64,000 nucleotides of DNA, taken from assembly GCF_035317345.1 (NCBI RefSeq), contig NZ_JAYKTU010000001.1. One strand, given 5' to 3'. Below, piece after piece: positions 9,122 through 17,478 of the stretch. The position numbers and the translations under genes are program-made. Position 1 is the first letter of the stretch; each line of letters begins with the position of its first letter. The stretch comes from Cellvibrio fontiphilus (GTDB lineage Bacteria; Pseudomonadota; Gammaproteobacteria; Pseudomonadales; Cellvibrionaceae). The notes under the pieces were generated by a model. It worked only from the letters and a program-made list of their open reading frames with translations, was not told where the DNA came from and did no database searches.

Positions 9122-9208
9122 AAAATTTACCTGTACAGTGAACAACTTGGGCACGAATCTACCCCAGCCTCGCGCCAAGCTCAACCAAAAGCGCATTGAC
9201 AAGATAGT

Positions 9209-10399
9209 TTAACAACGCTGGTAAGACGCACCTACTTGCTGAACCAAGCCTTTGATTTCCAAGCCAATCAACGCCGCCGACAGAGCGCCAACTTCCTCGC
9301 CAATACGCTCGGCTAGCAGATCCAAGGGTAGAGGATCATAACCCAAGGCTTTTAATAACAGCTCCTCCTCCGCACTCAGCGAATTCTGAACTGCCGGGGT
9401 ATGCCTGTCATTTGCGGTGCCAGCGGCTGGCTGGGCGGCTGGCCTGCCACTAAACAGATCATCCTGAATCTGGCTCTCCTGCAACTCCTGCCGCTTGTAA
9501 CTGATCAGGCCAGACAATTGATCAACTATATCTTGCGCTGTCTCTACCAGTGTTGCTCCCTGGCGGATCAATTGATGGCAACCACGCGCCAAGGGGTTGT
9601 GGATGGATCCGGGAATCGCAAACACCTCACGGTTGTGCTGCAAGGCATAGGCCGCCGTGATGAGCGAGCCACTTTGCACGGCCGCCTCCACCACCAAGGT
9701 ACCGCCACTCAACCCGCTGATAATGCGATTGCGCTGGGGGAAGTGACTGGCGTGGGAAGAGGTACCCAGCGGAAACTCGCTCACCAAAGCGCCGCCGCCA
9801 TCCACAATCGCCTGCGCGAGTTGATGATGTCGGGATGGATAAACCCGGTCGATGCCTGTGCCCATGACCGCAATGGTAATACCCCCGACCGATAGCGCGC
9901 CGCGATGCGCCGCTGCATCTATCCCCAGCGCTAAACCACTGGTGATGGCCAAGCCACAACCGGCCAGATAAGCGGCAAATCGCTCGGCATTCTCATTGCC
10001 ACCTCCGCTCGGGCTGCGGCTGCCAACCATCGCCAATTGTGGCAGGCTCAAGCAGTCAGGATTACCGCGCACAAACAGCATAGGAGGAGGTTTGGGAATT
10101 TCACGCAACAGCCGCGGGTAGCGCGGGTCATCAAACAGCAGGCACTGCACTTGCGGATGCTTATCCAGATAAGCAAGATCGGCAGCCAGTTGACGCCCCA
10201 AGGGGCTGTTTTGGGGATTAGTTTGATAGGCAACAAGGGCGTCAATCGCCGGACGTTTGAGGTAAGGCTCCAGAGTTTTTGCCGGCAGTTCAAGCAATTC
10301 CTGAGGGCTGGGGAAGATTTCCATCAACTGCCAGTAACTGGCAGTTCCGGTATCGGGCAGGCGTAATAAAAGGAGGTGGGCAGCAAGCGGGGAGAGCAT
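9209..10399 (-). CDS. dprA: DNA-processing protein DprA
   Basis: Loads RecA onto incoming single-stranded DNA during natural transformation. It is 396 aa, with an N-terminal helical (SAM-like) region, then the Rossmann-like DNA-binding core: LAMVGSRSPSGGG, GIDAAAHRGAL, GTGIDRVYPSRH, FPQRNRIISGLS and SGSLITAAYAL, ending in EVFAIPGS. A C-terminal winged-helix region (about 335-396) completes the bacterial form. A Shine-Dalgarno AAGGA precedes the ATG. The window alone does not show a full competence apparatus, so transformability is not implied. Confidence 0.95.
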   Translation of the reverse strand: MLSPLAAHLLLLRLPDTGTASYWQLMEIFPSPQELLELPAKTLEPYLKRPAIDALVAYQTNPQNSPLGRQLAADLAYLDKHPQVQCLLFDDPRYPRLLREIPKPPPMLFVRGNPDCLSLPQLAMVGSRSPSGGGNENAERFAAYLAGCGLAITSGLALGIDAAAHRGALSVGGITIAVMGTGIDRVYPSRHHQLAQAIVDGGGALVSEFPLGTSSHASHFPQRNRIISGLSGGTLVVEAAVQSGSLITAAYALQHNREVFAIPGSIHNPLARGCHQLIRQGATLVETAQDIVDQLSGLISYKRQELQESQIQDDLFSGRPAAQPAAGTANDRHTPAVQNSLSAEEELLLKALGYDPLPLDLLAERIGEEVGALSAALIGLEIKGLVQQVGASYQRC

Positions 10400-10455
10400 G
10401 GCATCATCCTTGATGGCGCTGCTCCGGGGGGAGCAGCGATAGAGTTGCAGAGAGG

Positions 10456-11499
10456 TTAGGGGTTACGCACCTTGTCTTTGATGGCCAGAGGACGATCCGA
10501 CTCAAGTACCAGTGCAAAACTCATTTTTTCAAAGGTACGGAATACCATCAACAGGCCAGCGCGCTCGTCAGGCAAGGCTACTTTGCCGCCACGCACGCGG
10601 TCGGTAACTATCTCACCAGCACGATAGATTGCCATCACATTGCCGATTTGCAGACCTTCGCGCTCACCCTTGTTGATCATCACCACGTTGAATTTACCGA
10701 CCTGGGTTACGCCACCTTCAACCGCAATAATCTGGGCTTCAATATCCACATCCGGTGCACTGGGATAGAAGATCGAGTCTACCGAGCGGTCTTCACTGGG
10801 TAAAAGATGATCGCCAGGGCGCACCTCTTCATAAGTGCGCAATACATCCAGACTGGCAATATCGCCATCCATTTTGCTGACTGACACGCTGCCAATACCC
10901 TGAGCGTGAACCCCCAATACTTCTTTGGTCACTGGGTCTCTGAACAGCTGACCTTTGCGGAACACACCATAGTTAGTGTAGCTGGCATCAAAACTACCGC
11001 GCGCATAGGCGCGATCATCGGCACCCACAATCAAGCGCTGCTGCTGGCCCGCCAGCATATAGGGCGATGCCTCAAGCACACCGGGCTCTACAATGCGGCT
11101 GCGAGATAAAAAGGCATCTATACGATCCAGTGGGATAGCGGTAATGGCTTCATCTACATTCTGCACGCGGATGCTCGGGCTAAGCTTGGTGGTACCACCC
11201 GCGCCCGGCACCATTTTCAGGGTGCGCTCAAGCGTTAAACGCGGCTGACCGTCCAAGTAAATCAGCTTGATAAGATCACCGGGGAAAATAAGATGAGGAT
11301 TCTCGATCTGCGGATTGACATGCCAGATCTCTGGCCACATCCAGGGGCTGTTCAAGAAGGTGCCGGAAATATCCCAGAGAGTATCGCCCTTTTTGACTGT
11401 GTATTCGTCAGGGTGACCCGTTTTAAGCAGTGCATCATCAGCCCAGGAGAAAAAGCTGATCAGGGAGGCGGCCGCAACGGCCAGTAATATTTTTTTCAT
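10456..11499 (-). CDS. LysM-domain secreted protein
   Basis: Exported 347-aa protein with a cleavable signal peptide (MKKILLAVAAASLISFFSWA) and one N-terminal LysM peptidoglycan-binding domain at about residues 31-80 (DEYTVKKGDTLWDISGTFLNSPWMWPEIW, then NPHLIFPGDLIKL). The remaining roughly 250 residues have no motif I recognise. The homologue in this position, divergent from def and upstream of dprA, is conserved in Pseudomonas (the PA0020-like family). A cell-envelope role is inferred from the LysM domain and export. Confidence 0.85.
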   Translation of the reverse strand: MKKILLAVAAASLISFFSWADDALLKTGHPDEYTVKKGDTLWDISGTFLNSPWMWPEIWHVNPQIENPHLIFPGDLIKLIYLDGQPRLTLERTLKMVPGAGGTTKLSPSIRVQNVDEAITAIPLDRIDAFLSRSRIVEPGVLEASPYMLAGQQQRLIVGADDRAYARGSFDASYTNYGVFRKGQLFRDPVTKEVLGVHAQGIGSVSVSKMDGDIASLDVLRTYEEVRPGDHLLPSEDRSVDSIFYPSAPDVDIEAQIIAVEGGVTQVGKFNVVMINKGEREGLQIGNVMAIYRAGEIVTDRVRGGKVALPDERAGLLMVFRTFEKMSFALVLESDRPLAIKDKVRNP

Positions 11500-11653
11500 A
11501 GAAACCGATCCTGTTTTATTCGGTCCTGAGGCAGATAGACGTATAATAATAAGTTAAAGTCCATGCTGATTCCGTGTGCACCGCATAAATCCTGTGCGAT
11601 CATCATGTTAGCAGCGGTTATTACCTTTTTACTAGAAGTTTGTCACAAACACT

Positions 11654-12163
11654 ATGGCCTTGTTACCTATCCTTGAATTTCCCGACCCGCGCCTGCGCAC
11701 TGTCGCCAAACCCGTCACAGAAGTGGACGACAATATCCGTAAATTAGTCGAGGATATGTTCGAAACCATGTACGACGCGCCCGGTATTGGCCTGGCAGCA
11801 TCCCAGGTTAATGTGCATAAACGCGTAGTAGTTATAGACGTCAGCGAGGACAAATCCCAGCCGCTGGTGTTTATTAACCCCGAGATTGAAGTGCTCGATC
11901 CGGAGTTGAGCGAATATGACGAAGGTTGCCTCTCAGTGCCCGGTTTTTATGAAACCGTGGTGCGCCCCAATCACATCCGCGTCAAGGCACTGGATCGCAA
12001 CGGCCAAGCGTTTGAAATAGAACCCCAAGGCCTGCTTGCTGTGTGCATCCAGCACGAGCTGGATCATTTGAATGGCAAACTATTCGTGGATCATATTTCA
12101 CCCTTCAAACGCAGCCGCATCCGCGCCAAGCTGGAAAAGAAACACAAGGCCGAAGCGCGTTAA
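11654..12163 (+). CDS. def: Peptide deformylase
   Basis: Removes the N-formyl group from nascent proteins. At 169 aa it equals the E. coli length. The three metal-site motifs are intact: GIGLAAS at 44-50, EGCLS at 90-94 (metal ligand Cys92) and QHELDHL at 133-139 (ligands His134 and His138, catalytic Glu135). It heads def-fmt-rsmB-trkA, though a terminator hairpin follows def directly. The intergenic region with the divergent LysM gene (11500-11653) must hold both promoters. Confidence 0.97.
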   Translation: MALLPILEFPDPRLRTVAKPVTEVDDNIRKLVEDMFETMYDAPGIGLAASQVNVHKRVVVIDVSEDKSQPLVFINPEIEVLDPELSEYDEGCLSVPGFYETVVRPNHIRVKALDRNGQAFEIEPQGLLAVCIQHELDHLNGKLFVDHISPFKRSRIRAKLEKKHKAEAR

Positions 12164-12181
12164 GGTGCGCAAAGCAGGAAT

Positions 12182-12204
12182 AAGGCGCTCTATGCGCCTT
12201 TTTT
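12182..12204 (+). terminator. Intrinsic terminator after def
   Basis: Stem AAGGCGC / GCGCCTT (12182-12188 with 12194-12200), loop TCTAT, followed by four further T residues. It lies 18 bases after the def stop and 52 before fmt, so it may attenuate read-through from def into fmt. Confidence 0.8.
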
Positions 12205-12255
12205 ATTGGCGATGCCCTCAACCAGCACACCGCCACACACCATAAAGGTTTTTGC

Positions 12256-13227
12256 ATGACCCAAGGTTTACGTATCATTTTTGCCGGCACACCCGACTTC
12301 GCTGCCGCGCATTTAAAAGCACTGCTGGGCAGCCACCATCAAGTTATTGCGGCTTACTCCCAACCGGATCGCCCCGCCGGGCGCGGAAAGAAGTTGTGCG
12401 CTAGCCCAGTGAAAGAAGTGGCACTCGCGCACCAGATTCCGGTTTATCAGCCGCTGAATTTTAAATCGCAGGATACCCTGGCAGAGTTGGCGGCACTCAA
12501 TTCCGATTTAATGGTAGTGGTCGCCTATGGCTTGATTCTGCCCAAAGCCGTACTCGAAACACCGCGCCTTGGCTGCATTAACGTGCATGCCTCCATACTG
12601 CCGCGCTGGCGCGGCGCGGCACCCATCCAAAGAGCGATAGAGGCGGGTGATACGGAAACTGGCGTCACCATTATGCAGATGGATGTGGGTTTGGATACGG
12701 GCGATATGTTGATGAAAACCTTTTGCCCGATTTTACCCGAAGATACTGGCGGAAGCCTGCACGATAAGCTGATTGGGATAGGCACCCCAGCATTGATTCA
12801 AGCTCTGGATTCCATCCAAGCCGGGACTATCACCCCGGAAAAACAAGACGACAGTTTGAGCAATTACGCCCCGAAACTCAGCAAAGAGGAGGCGGCGCTG
12901 AATTGGCGACTCTCGGCCGCCGAGTTGGAGCGCAAGGTGCGCGCTTTCAACCCCTTTCCAGTAGCCCATACCAAGCTGGCGGGAACGGGTGACGATCAGC
13001 GAATGCGCGTCTGGGCGGCAAGCGCCACTGAGCAAGCCGGTGCCTCCGAACCGGGCGTTATTACCCGTATCGACGCGTGTGGTCTCTGGGTCGCCTGTGC
13101 CCAAGGCCAGCTGGTACTGGAGCAGTTGCAACTGCCGGGCAAAAAAGCCTTGAAGGTGGATGAAATTCTGCGCGGCCACCCGGACTTATTCCAGGTAGGG
13201 CAACACTTGGAGCAACCCGCATGTTAA
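12256..13227 (+). CDS. fmt: Methionyl-tRNA formyltransferase
   Basis: Formylates initiator Met-tRNA using 10-formyl-tetrahydrofolate. It is 323 aa (E. coli 315). The N-terminal formyltransferase domain shows IIFAGTPDFAAAHL, the catalytic NVHASILPRWRGAAPIQRAI region and DVGLDTGDML; the C-terminal OB-like tRNA-binding domain starts near 205. A Shine-Dalgarno AAAGG lies seven bases before the ATG. The last seven bases overlap the start of rsmB, indicating coupled translation. Confidence 0.97.
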   Translation: MTQGLRIIFAGTPDFAAAHLKALLGSHHQVIAAYSQPDRPAGRGKKLCASPVKEVALAHQIPVYQPLNFKSQDTLAELAALNSDLMVVVAYGLILPKAVLETPRLGCINVHASILPRWRGAAPIQRAIEAGDTETGVTIMQMDVGLDTGDMLMKTFCPILPEDTGGSLHDKLIGIGTPALIQALDSIQAGTITPEKQDDSLSNYAPKLSKEEAALNWRLSAAELERKVRAFNPFPVAHTKLAGTGDDQRMRVWAASATEQAGASEPGVITRIDACGLWVACAQGQLVLEQLQLPGKKALKVDEILRGHPDLFQVGQHLEQPAC

Positions 13228-14519
13228 CGGTGCGCGCAGCCGCGACTCAGATAATCGCCCAAATTCTGCAAGCCAAAGGCTCACTTTCCAGCCTTTTGCC
13301 AGCGATCTCTGGCAAGCTCGCGGAGAATGACCGCGCTTTGCTGCAAGAATTGTGTTTTGGCACCTGCCGGTATCACCCCCAACTGCAGGCTTATACCGAG
13401 TGTCTGTTGGATAAACCCCTACGAGCCAAAGACAGCGATGTACAAGCGCTGCTGTTACTCGGCCTGTACCAACTGCTGCACACCCGCATCCCCGACCACG
13501 CCGCCATTGGCGAAACCGTGGAAGTCACGCGGGCAATCAACAAGCCCTGGGCAACCAAACTAGTCAATGGCGTATTGCGCAGCTTCCAGCGCGATAAAGC
13601 AAAAATCGACGAACTTCTGGCGCAAAATAGCGCTTTTCAGAGCAATCATCCAGCCTGGATGCAGGCTGTTATAGCCAAATGCTGGCCTGGGCAGCTGGAG
13701 CAAGTTATCGCCGCCAACAACCAGCATCCGCCGTTTAGCCTGCGCCTGAACACCCAAAAAATCAGCCGCGATGCCTATTTGCAGCTATTACAGGCGCAAG
13801 GCATAGCGGCCCAGGCCAGCGCTTTCAGCCCCTACGGCATTACTCTTGAGCGGGCCTGCGACCCACGTCAACTGCCACATTTTGCCGAAGGCTGGCTCAG
13901 CGTGCAGGATGAAGCAGCACAATTAAGCGCCGATTTACTGGAGTTAGCCCCCAACTTACGGGTTTTAGATGCCTGCAGCGCACCCGGTGGCAAAACCGGT
14001 CATTTACTGGAGCGCGAACCTAGCTTGCAAGTTACTGCGCTGGATGCCGACGAGCGCCGCCTGAGCCGGGTACGTGAAAACCTTGAGCGCCTGGGTGTGA
14101 GCGCCGAGGTGATCTGTGGCGATGGCACCCAGCCTAACAGCTGGTGGGATGGGGAGTTATACGACCGCATTTTGCTGGATGCACCCTGTTCCGCCACCGG
14201 CATAGTGCGCCGTCACCCCGACATTAAAGTGCTGCGCACCCCCGAGGAGTTGGACAAGCTGGGTGAGCTGCAACAGCAATTACTTAAAAACCTCTGGCCA
14301 CTGCTCAAACCCGGCGGCGTGTTGCTTTACGCCACCTGTTCGGTAATGCCCAAGGAAAATACTCGCGTGGTGGAAGCATTTATAGCGCGTCAGCAAGATG
14401 CCCAATGCGATCAACTCGATGCCGACTGGGGCATTAATCAGCCCTGCGGCCGCCAGCTGTTACCGCAATTAAATGGCCACGACGGTTTTTACTATGCACG
14501 GCTGCGCAAAAGCCTCTAG
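13221..14519 (+). CDS. rsmB: 16S rRNA m5C967 methyltransferase
   Basis: Methylates C967 of 16S rRNA using SAM. It is 432 aa (E. coli 429). An N-terminal NusB-like RNA-binding domain (about 1-140) precedes the methyltransferase core, with SAM motif LDACSAPGGKTGHLLE near 248-263, DAPCSATGIVRRHPDIK carrying Cys323, and YATCSVMPKEN carrying the nucleophile Cys373. It overlaps fmt by seven bases. Confidence 0.96.
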   Translation: MLTVRAAATQIIAQILQAKGSLSSLLPAISGKLAENDRALLQELCFGTCRYHPQLQAYTECLLDKPLRAKDSDVQALLLLGLYQLLHTRIPDHAAIGETVEVTRAINKPWATKLVNGVLRSFQRDKAKIDELLAQNSAFQSNHPAWMQAVIAKCWPGQLEQVIAANNQHPPFSLRLNTQKISRDAYLQLLQAQGIAAQASAFSPYGITLERACDPRQLPHFAEGWLSVQDEAAQLSADLLELAPNLRVLDACSAPGGKTGHLLEREPSLQVTALDADERRLSRVRENLERLGVSAEVICGDGTQPNSWWDGELYDRILLDAPCSATGIVRRHPDIKVLRTPEELDKLGELQQQLLKNLWPLLKPGGVLLYATCSVMPKENTRVVEAFIARQQDAQCDQLDADWGINQPCGRQLLPQLNGHDGFYYARLRKSL

Positions 14520-14563
14520 GCTTGGCAGCAATCACACCAGCCTGATACACCAACAGGACTTTT

Positions 14564-15949
14564 ATGAAAATTATCATTCTCGGCGCCGGCCAGGTCGGTG
14601 GCAGCCTGGCGGAACATCTGGCCAGCGAATCCAATGACATCACCGTGGTGGATACTGACGAAGCGCGCCTGCGCGAGTTGCGCGACCGCCTGGACATCAG
14701 TGTGGTGACCGGTGAAGCCTCGCACCCGGATGTACTCGAGCAGGCCGGCATGGAAGATGCCGATATGCTGGTGGCAGTGACCAGTGATGACGAAATCAAC
14801 ATGACCGCATGTACTGTCGCCGAGCACTTGTTCCACACTCCCACCAAAATCGCTCGGGTGCGGGCGACAGCCTACCTTACCCATCGCCAACTATTTGATA
14901 GCAAGGCGATTCCGATTGATGTGCTCATCAGCCCCGAACAATTAGTGTCGGAATATATTTTCCGTTTGATTGAACAGCCGGGGGCCCTACAGGTGCTGGA
15001 TTTCGCCGGTGGCCAGGTACAGCTAGTGGCGGTAAAGGCCTATCACGGCGGGCCGCTGGTAGGGCAAGAACTGCGCTTTTTGCGCGAACACATGCCTTCG
15101 GTGGACACCCGCGTCGCCGCGATTTATCGCCGCAACCGCGCCATAGTGCCCACCGGCACCACGGTAATTGAAGCCGATGACGAGGTGTTTTTTATTGCCG
15201 CGAAAGCCGATATTCGCGCGGTAATGAGTGAATTGCGTCGCCTGGAAGTGGCCTATAAACGTGTCACTATCGCTGGCGGGGGCAATATTGGCCTGCGCCT
15301 CGCCAAGATGCTGGAAGGTCGCTACAACGTGCGCGTAATTGAATTCAACAAAATGCGCTGCATCCGCCTGTCGGAGCAGTTGGAGCGCGCGATTGTAATC
15401 CAGGGCAGCGCCTCGGATAAAGACCTGCTGCTGGAGGAGAGCATTGAGGATACTGATGTATTCCTTGCACTCACCAACGACGACGAAGCCAACATCATGT
15501 CCTCTATGCTCGCCAAACGCCTGGGCGCGCGCAAGGTAATGACACTCATCAATAACCCCGCCTACGTGGATGTAGTACAAGGTGGCGATATAGATATTGC
15601 CATTTCGCCCCAAACCACCACCATCGGCAGCCTGCTCACCCATGTGCGGCGCGGCGACATAGTGAACGTTCACTCACTGCGGCGCGGCGCGGCTGAGGCC
15701 ATAGAAATTATCGCCCACGGTGACGCCAAATCCTCCAAGGTAGTAGGCAAGGCGCTGGAAGATATAGACTTGCCCGAAGGCGCCAACATAGGTGCCATTG
15801 TGCGTCAGGGGCCGGATGGTGACGAAGTGGTGATCGCCCACGACGACGTGGTAGTGCAGTCGGGGGATCATGTGATTGTCTTTTTGCTACAAAAAAAACA
15901 TATCCGCGATGTGGAAAAACTCTTCCAGGTCGGCTTCAGTTTCTTCTAA
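14564..15949 (+). CDS. trkA: Trk potassium uptake, NAD-binding regulatory subunit
   Basis: Peripheral membrane gating protein of the TrkH/TrkG potassium channel. It is 461 aa (E. coli 458) with the duplicated RCK arrangement: two Rossmann NAD-binding halves, IILGAGQVGGSLAEHL at the N-terminus and VTIAGGGNIGLRLAKML near 235, each followed by a TrkA-C domain. A Shine-Dalgarno AGGA precedes the ATG. It sits 44 bases after rsmB, as in Pseudomonas. No trkH is in the window. Confidence 0.96.
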   Translation: MKIIILGAGQVGGSLAEHLASESNDITVVDTDEARLRELRDRLDISVVTGEASHPDVLEQAGMEDADMLVAVTSDDEINMTACTVAEHLFHTPTKIARVRATAYLTHRQLFDSKAIPIDVLISPEQLVSEYIFRLIEQPGALQVLDFAGGQVQLVAVKAYHGGPLVGQELRFLREHMPSVDTRVAAIYRRNRAIVPTGTTVIEADDEVFFIAAKADIRAVMSELRRLEVAYKRVTIAGGGNIGLRLAKMLEGRYNVRVIEFNKMRCIRLSEQLERAIVIQGSASDKDLLLEESIEDTDVFLALTNDDEANIMSSMLAKRLGARKVMTLINNPAYVDVVQGGDIDIAISPQTTTIGSLLTHVRRGDIVNVHSLRRGAAEAIEIIAHGDAKSSKVVGKALEDIDLPEGANIGAIVRQGPDGDEVVIAHDDVVVQSGDHVIVFLLQKKHIRDVEKLFQVGFSFF

Positions 15950-15987
15950 TTCTGCTTCCACCCATTAATTCTGAAAGGAGCCCCAAG

Positions 15988-17409
15988 ATGACCGCCATCA
16001 AAACCCAACTCGTTGTACTCGGCAGTGGCCCCGGCGGTTACTCCGCCGCCTTCCGTGCTGCCGACCTCGGCCTGGATGTCACCTTGGTGGAACGCTACCC
16101 CAGCCTTGGCGGTGTCTGTTTGAATGTGGGCTGTATCCCTTCCAAGGCACTATTACATGTCGCCGAAGTTATCAACGAATCGCATCATGCGGACAACCTG
16201 GGGCTGACGATGGGCCCGGTCAGTTACGATCTGGACAAGGTGCGCGCCTACAAAGACTCGGTAGTCAGCAAACTGGTATCCGGGGTGGGAGCCATGGCTA
16301 AAGGCCGTAAGGTGCGAGTAGTGGAGGGCTACGGCAAATTTGTAAGCGATCACCAACTGGCCGTTGTAAAAGGTGATGAAACCACGCTTATCGATTTCGA
16401 ACACGCCATTATTGCTGCCGGTTCGCGCAGTGTGAAACTGCCCTTTATCCCTGAAGACCCGCGTATTTTCGACTCAACCGGCGCCCTGGAATTGCGCTCA
16501 GTGCCACAGCGCCTGCTGGTTATTGGCGGCGGTATCATCGGTCTGGAAATGGCCACCGTCTACCAAGCCCTTGGTAGCGAAGTAACGGTTGTGGAGTTTG
16601 CCGACCAACTGGTGCCCGCCGCCGATAAAGATCTGGTCGCGGTTTACAGCAAATACAACAAAGATAAATTTGAAGTACTGCTCTCCACCAAAGTGGAAGC
16701 GGTTACCGCCAAGCCCGAGGCAATTGAGGTGGCTTTTAGCGGCGCCAACGCCCCGGCAGAAGCGCGCCAGTTTGATGCCGTGCTGGTAGCTGTAGGCCGT
16801 GTACCCAACGGTAAATTGATCGATGCCGATAAAGCCGGTGTGCAAGTGGACGAGCGCGGGTTTATCCCCACCAATCAATACCTGCAAACCAACGTGCCGC
16901 ACATCTATGCTATTGGTGACATCATCGGCCAGCCGATGCTCGCCCATAAAGCCACACACGAAGGCCATGCCGCCGCCGAAGGTGTCGCTGGCCACCCGCA
17001 TGCCTTTGCCCCCATGGCAATTCCCTCAATCGCCTACACCAATCCGGAAATCGCCTGGGTAGGCCTGACCGAAAAAGAAGCGAAACAACAGGGGCTGGAT
17101 TTCAAAACCGCCGTCTTTCCTTGGAGCGCCAGCGGGCGCGCCATCGCCGCTGACCGCAGTGAAGGCAAAACCAAGTTGATCTACGACACCAAAACCGACC
17201 GTCTGCTCGGTGCAGGTTTAGTCGGCGCCCATGCTGGTGAACTGCTCGGCGAACTCACCCTCGCGCTGGAGTTCGGCGCCAGCGTGGAAGATGTCGCACT
17301 CACCATCCATGCCCACCCCACTCTGCATGAATCCGTGGGGCTGGCAGCTGAGTTGGGAGTAGGCACTATTACCGATTTGCCAAATCCCAAAGCTACGCTG
17401 AAAAAGTAA
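15988..17409 (+). CDS. lpdA: Dihydrolipoyl dehydrogenase (E3)
   Basis: FAD-dependent E3 subunit that re-oxidises dihydrolipoamide for 2-oxoacid dehydrogenase or glycine cleavage complexes. It is 473 aa, with the N-terminal FAD motif GSGPGGYSAA, redox disulfide Cys44-x4-Cys49 in GGVCLNVGCIPSK, the NAD site GGGIIGLEMATVYQALGSEV near 177-196, and the catalytic histidine region HAHPTLHE near 450. A strong Shine-Dalgarno (AGGAG) precedes the ATG. No E1 or E2 genes are adjacent, so it probably serves complexes encoded elsewhere. A near-perfect terminator follows. Confidence 0.93.
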   Translation: MTAIKTQLVVLGSGPGGYSAAFRAADLGLDVTLVERYPSLGGVCLNVGCIPSKALLHVAEVINESHHADNLGLTMGPVSYDLDKVRAYKDSVVSKLVSGVGAMAKGRKVRVVEGYGKFVSDHQLAVVKGDETTLIDFEHAIIAAGSRSVKLPFIPEDPRIFDSTGALELRSVPQRLLVIGGGIIGLEMATVYQALGSEVTVVEFADQLVPAADKDLVAVYSKYNKDKFEVLLSTKVEAVTAKPEAIEVAFSGANAPAEARQFDAVLVAVGRVPNGKLIDADKAGVQVDERGFIPTNQYLQTNVPHIYAIGDIIGQPMLAHKATHEGHAAAEGVAGHPHAFAPMAIPSIAYTNPEIAWVGLTEKEAKQQGLDFKTAVFPWSASGRAIAADRSEGKTKLIYDTKTDRLLGAGLVGAHAGELLGELTLALEFGASVEDVALTIHAHPTLHESVGLAAELGVGTITDLPNPKATLKK

Positions 17410-17428
17410 TTTGATTATCTCAAAAACG

Positions 17429-17461
17429 AAAAGGCCGATTAGCACTGTTAATCGGCCTTTT
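17429..17461. terminator. Bidirectional terminator between lpdA and the S9 peptidase gene
   Basis: Perfect 13-bp stem AAAAGGCCGATTA / TAATCGGCCTTTT (17429-17441 with 17449-17461) and a seven-base loop. A-tract and T-tract on either side allow termination of both convergent transcripts. Confidence 0.92.
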
Positions 17462-17478
17462 ATGTCACAACCACTGCG